Origin: Trabulsiella odontotermitis
GTDB taxonomy: Bacteria > Pseudomonadota > Gammaproteobacteria > Enterobacterales > Enterobacteriaceae
Direction of reading: 5' to 3'
Assembly: GCF_030053895.1 (NCBI RefSeq)
Contig: NZ_CP125781.1
Coordinates: 4,526,001-4,590,000, forward strand
DNA: 64,000 nucleotides
A program made the position numbers and the translations under genes. The notes beneath the pieces were generated by a model. That model saw only the letters and a program-made list of their open reading frames with translations. It made no database searches and was not told the DNA's origin. How positions within the stretch are numbered: the first letter of the stretch is position 1; each line of letters begins with the position of its first letter. Positions 61,252 through 64,000 of the stretch are shown here, piece after piece.

Positions 61252-62661
61252 ATGTCCGCTGAACATGTATTGACGATGCTGAATGAGCACGAAGTGAAGT
61301 TTGTCGATCTGCGCTTCACCGACACCAAAGGTAAAGAACAGCACGTCACCATTCCGGCTCATCAGGTAAATGCTGAATTCTTCGAAGAAGGCAAAATGTT
61401 TGATGGCTCCTCGATTGGCGGCTGGAAAGGCATTAACGAATCAGACATGGTGCTGATGCCTGACCACACCACCGCGGTCATTGACCCGTTCTACGAAGAA
61501 CCGACACTGATCATCCGTTGCGATATCCTCGAACCAGGCACACTGCAGGGTTACGATCGCGACCCGCGTTCCATCGCCAAGCGCGCTGAAGAATACCTGC
61601 GCTCCACGGGCATCGCAGACACCGTGCTGTTCGGGCCAGAGCCGGAATTCTTCCTGTTTGACGACGTCCGCTTCGGCAGTTCCATCTCCGGTTCTCACGT
61701 GTCTATCGACGATATCGAAGGCGCCTGGAACTCCGCCACCAAATATGAAGGTGGTAACAAAGGTCACCGTCCTGGCGTGAAAGGCGGTTACTTCCCGGTT
61801 CCGCCGGTAGACTCTTCACAGGACATCCGTTCCACCATGTGTATGGTGATGGAAGAGATGGGCCTGGTGGTTGAAGCGCACCATCATGAAGTCGCAACCG
61901 CAGGTCAGAACGAAGTGGCGACCCGCTTTAACACCATGACCAAAAAAGCGGACGAAATTCAGATCTACAAATATGTTGTGCACAACGTTGCGCACCGTTT
62001 CGGCAAGACCGCGACCTTTATGCCAAAACCGATGTTTGGCGATAACGGCTCCGGTATGCATTGCCATATGTCACTGGCTAAAAACGGCACCAACCTGTTC
62101 TCTGGCGACAAATACGCTGGTCTGTCTGAAACCGCGCTGTACTACATCGGCGGCGTAATCAAACACGCAAAAGCGATCAACGCCCTGTCTAACCCGACCA
62201 CCAACTCCTACAAGCGTCTGGTCCCGGGTTATGAAGCACCAGTGATGCTGGCCTACTCCGCACGTAACCGTTCTGCTTCCATCCGTATTCCGGTGGTAGC
62301 CAGCCCGAAAGCACGTCGTATCGAAGTGCGTTTCCCGGATCCGGCTGCAAACCCGTACCTGTGCTTCGCTGCACTGCTGATGGCAGGCCTTGACGGTATC
62401 AAGAACAAAATCCATCCGGGCGAAGCCATGGATAAAAACCTGTACGACCTGCCGCCGGAAGAGGCGAAAGAGATCCCACAGGTTGCTGGCTCTCTGGAAG
62501 AAGCACTGAACGAACTGAATGCAGACCGTGAATTCCTGACAGCGGGCGGCGTGTTCACCGATGAAGCCATCGATGCCTACATCGCGCTGCGTCTGGAAGA
62601 AAACGATCGCGTTCGCATGACACCGCACCCGGTTGAGTTTGAGCTGTATTACAGCGTTTAA
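61252..62661 (+). CDS. glnA: Glutamine synthetase
   Basis: 469 residues, type I GS. Motifs include FDGSSIGGWKGINESDMVLMPD, EPEFFLFD, the ATP and metal region KPMFGDNGSGMHCHMSL, and the adenylylation loop NLYDLPPEE with its tyrosine. It makes glutamine from glutamate and ammonia and is switched off by GlnE adenylylation. NtrC-P and sigma-54 drive its main promoter. It is followed by glnL-glnG, as in E. coli, and its 3'UTR can yield an sRNA. Confidence 0.98.
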   Translation: MSAEHVLTMLNEHEVKFVDLRFTDTKGKEQHVTIPAHQVNAEFFEEGKMFDGSSIGGWKGINESDMVLMPDHTTAVIDPFYEEPTLIIRCDILEPGTLQGYDRDPRSIAKRAEEYLRSTGIADTVLFGPEPEFFLFDDVRFGSSISGSHVSIDDIEGAWNSATKYEGGNKGHRPGVKGGYFPVPPVDSSQDIRSTMCMVMEEMGLVVEAHHHEVATAGQNEVATRFNTMTKKADEIQIYKYVVHNVAHRFGKTATFMPKPMFGDNGSGMHCHMSLAKNGTNLFSGDKYAGLSETALYYIGGVIKHAKAINALSNPTTNSYKRLVPGYEAPVMLAYSARNRSASIRIPVVASPKARRIEVRFPDPAANPYLCFAALLMAGLDGIKNKIHPGEAMDKNLYDLPPEEAKEIPQVAGSLEEALNELNADREFLTAGGVFTDEAIDAYIALRLEENDRVRMTPHPVEFELYYSV

Positions 62662-62764
62662 CAGTATCTTAAAAATCTGATGAATTTTGCGTTGCTACGC
62701 GAAAGACACAGAGAATTTTTAGTTGCCGTGGAAACTTTTAGCCCATCTCATGATGGGCTTTTTT
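62662..62764 (+). ncRNA. glnZ: Possible GlnZ-like sRNA from the glnA 3'UTR
   Basis: The 3'UTR is about 100 nt and ends in a Rho-independent terminator, the shape expected for the processed Hfq-binding GlnZ of E. coli and Salmonella. The 5' end and seed cannot be fixed from sequence alone, so boundaries are approximate. Confidence 0.4.
62739..62764 (+). terminator. glnA terminator
   Basis: Stem agcccatc-tca-tgatgggct followed by ttttt, with the stem starting about 78 bp after the glnA stop and about 50 bp before the glnL operator. Confidence 0.88.
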
Positions 62765-62814
62765 CACCACCAACGAGCTGATATCACGCGCTTTTTATCC
62801 ATTAAACGCTATAC

Positions 62815-62831
62815 TGCACTAAAATGGTGCA
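62815..62831. promoter_or_regulatory. NtrC operator in the glnL promoter
   Basis: tgcactaaaatggtgca is a strong NtrC palindrome in the place of the glnL promoter, 21 bp before the glnL ATG. In E. coli NtrC-P represses glnLp from such a site. Confidence 0.85.
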
Positions 62832-62851
62832 CACTCCTGGAGGACTGCTGA

Positions 62852-63901
62852 ATGGCAACAGGCATGCTGCCCGATGCTGGGCAGATCCTTAATTCGTTAA
62901 TCAACAGCATATTACTGGTTGATGACGACCTGGCGATACATTACGCCAACCCGGCGGCACAACAGCTGCTGGCCCAAAGCTCACGCAAGCTCTTCGGTAC
63001 GCCGCTGCCGGAATTGCTGACCTGGTTCTCATTGAATATCAACCTGATGCAGGAAAGCCTGCGCGCTGGCCAGGGGTTTACAGATAACGAAGTCACGCTG
63101 GTGATCGATGGTCGCTCGCATGTCCTCTCCTTAACCGCTCAGCGCCTGCCTGATGGCTATATCCTGCTGGAAATGTCGCCGATGGATAATCAACGTCGAC
63201 TGAGCCAGGAACAGTTACAACACGCTCAGCAGGTAGCTGCGCGCGATCTGGTTCGCGGTCTGGCGCATGAAATCAAAAATCCGTTGGGCGGATTACGCGG
63301 CGCGGCGCAACTGCTCAGTAAAGCCCTGCCCGATCCCTCACTGGGCGAATATACGCAGGTGATTATCGAGCAGGCAGACCGGCTGCGTAATCTGGTGGAT
63401 CGCCTGCTGGGACCGCAACAGCCCGGCATGCATGTGACGGACAGCATTCATAAAGTGGCTGAGCGGGTAGTGAATCTGGTCTCCATGGAGCTGCCAGCTA
63501 ACGTGCAACTGGTGCGCGATTACGATCCAAGCCTGCCGGAATTCCCGCACGACCCCGACCAGATTGAGCAGGTATTGCTGAATATTGTCCGCAATGCGTT
63601 GCAGGCGCTGGGACCGACCGGGGGCGAAATTATTCTCCGCACCCGCACGGCGTTTCAGTTCACCCTTCACGGCGAGCGCCATCGTCTGGCGGCGCGTATT
63701 GATGTGGAAGATAACGGCCCCGGCATTCCGGCGTATCTGCAGGATACGCTGTTTTACCCGATGGTCAGCGGTCGCGAAGGCGGAACGGGGTTGGGATTAT
63801 CCATCGCCCGTAACCTGATTGATCAACACTCCGGCAAAATTGAATTCACCAGTTGGCCGGGCCATACCGAGTTTTCGGTTTACCTGCCAATTCGGAAATA
63901 G
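62852..63901 (+). CDS. glnL: Nitrogen-sensing histidine kinase NtrB
   Basis: 349 residues, as in E. coli. An N-terminal PAS domain (about 8-115) binds no membrane segment, so the kinase is cytosolic. The H-box is RGLAHEIKNPLGGLRGAAQLL (H139 by comparison), N-box LLNIVRNALQALG, and glycine boxes DNGPGIPAYLQ and GGTGLGLSIARNL. It phosphorylates NtrC when PII is uridylylated. glnG follows after 12 bp. Confidence 0.97.
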   Translation: MATGMLPDAGQILNSLINSILLVDDDLAIHYANPAAQQLLAQSSRKLFGTPLPELLTWFSLNINLMQESLRAGQGFTDNEVTLVIDGRSHVLSLTAQRLPDGYILLEMSPMDNQRRLSQEQLQHAQQVAARDLVRGLAHEIKNPLGGLRGAAQLLSKALPDPSLGEYTQVIIEQADRLRNLVDRLLGPQQPGMHVTDSIHKVAERVVNLVSMELPANVQLVRDYDPSLPEFPHDPDQIEQVLLNIVRNALQALGPTGGEIILRTRTAFQFTLHGERHRLAARIDVEDNGPGIPAYLQDTLFYPMVSGREGGTGLGLSIARNLIDQHSGKIEFTSWPGHTEFSVYLPIRK

Positions 63902-63913
63902 AGGGGTTAGTTT

Positions 63914-64000
63914 ATGCAACGAGGGATTGCCTGGATTGTTGACGACGATAGCTCTATCCGCTGGGTGCTTGAACGCGCGCTCACGGGCGCAGGTCTGACA
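63914..64000 (+). CDS. glnG: Nitrogen regulator NtrC (N-terminal start only)
   Basis: The first 29 codons are present: MQRGIAWIVDDDSSIRWVL and onwards, the start of the receiver domain with the acidic DDD cluster. The gene runs off the right edge, so the sigma-54 activator domain is not seen. It is co-transcribed with glnL. Confidence 0.95.
   Translation, partial: MQRGIAWIVDDDSSIRWVLERALTGAGLT

Overview
The window is chromosomal DNA from an Enterobacteriaceae member close to Escherichia, Salmonella and Citrobacter. The gene order follows the E. coli K-12 metF-to-glnG arc in one orientation, and many proteins (RhaA, FdoG, CytR, HslU, PriA) look nearly collinear with their E. coli counterparts. 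A Citrobacter-like genome is my best guess; the genus is inference from gene content only. No rRNA, tRNA, prophage, insertion sequence or CRISPR array was found.

Layout. 1-7.5 kb: methionine genes (metF start, metL, metB, metJ with Met boxes), then a GPH sugar symporter and a KdgM-type porin, then rpmE. 7.7-15.7 kb: priA, cytR, ftsN, hslVU, menA, rraA. 15.7-21.4 kb: pfkA, fieF, cpxP with the CpxQ sRNA, cpxRA, yiiM. The usual zapB-glpFKX-fpr-tpiA-cdh-sbp block is absent between rraA and pfkA. 21.5-24.4 kb: a KDG-aldolase-like DapA-family gene, kdgT and sodA. 24.6-32.9 kb: the rhamnose locus rhaT, rhaRS and rhaBAD, a FucO-like reductase and rhaM. 32.9-39.7 kb: a carbohydrate porin, frvABXR and a small DUF1471 protein. 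39.9-50.2 kb: fdhD, selenocysteine-containing fdoGHI and fdhE, interrupted by a three-gene cassette (secreted VWA protein, histidine kinase, response regulator). 50.3-53.9 kb: a ribbon-helix-helix/PIN toxin-antitoxin pair, then fabY, dtd, yihY, yihX. 54-59 kb: an AT-rich island with a LuxR-type regulator and an autotransporter adhesin, where K-12 carries the sulfoquinovose (yih) cluster. 59-64 kb: typA/bipA, glnA, glnL and the start of glnG.

How the genes connect. Three loci (the KdgM/GPH pair, the DapA-like gene, kdgT) each carry a sequence matching 14-15 of 17 positions of the KdgR operator consensus as I recall it, so they look like one dispersed regulon for uptake of oligogalacturonides and 2-keto-3-deoxygluconate and for KDG cleavage. 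The rhamnose operon carries its own lactaldehyde reductase, so it could run from L-rhamnose to dihydroxyacetone phosphate and 1,2-propanediol. The Cpx genes carry an exact CpxR box and the 3'UTR sRNA CpxQ. glnA-glnL-glnG have NtrC sites and a sigma-54 promoter.

The least explained parts are the VWA-kinase-regulator cassette with an 11-bp tandem repeat in its promoter, the autotransporter with its cysteine-clustered LuxR regulator, and the clean rraA-pfkA junction.
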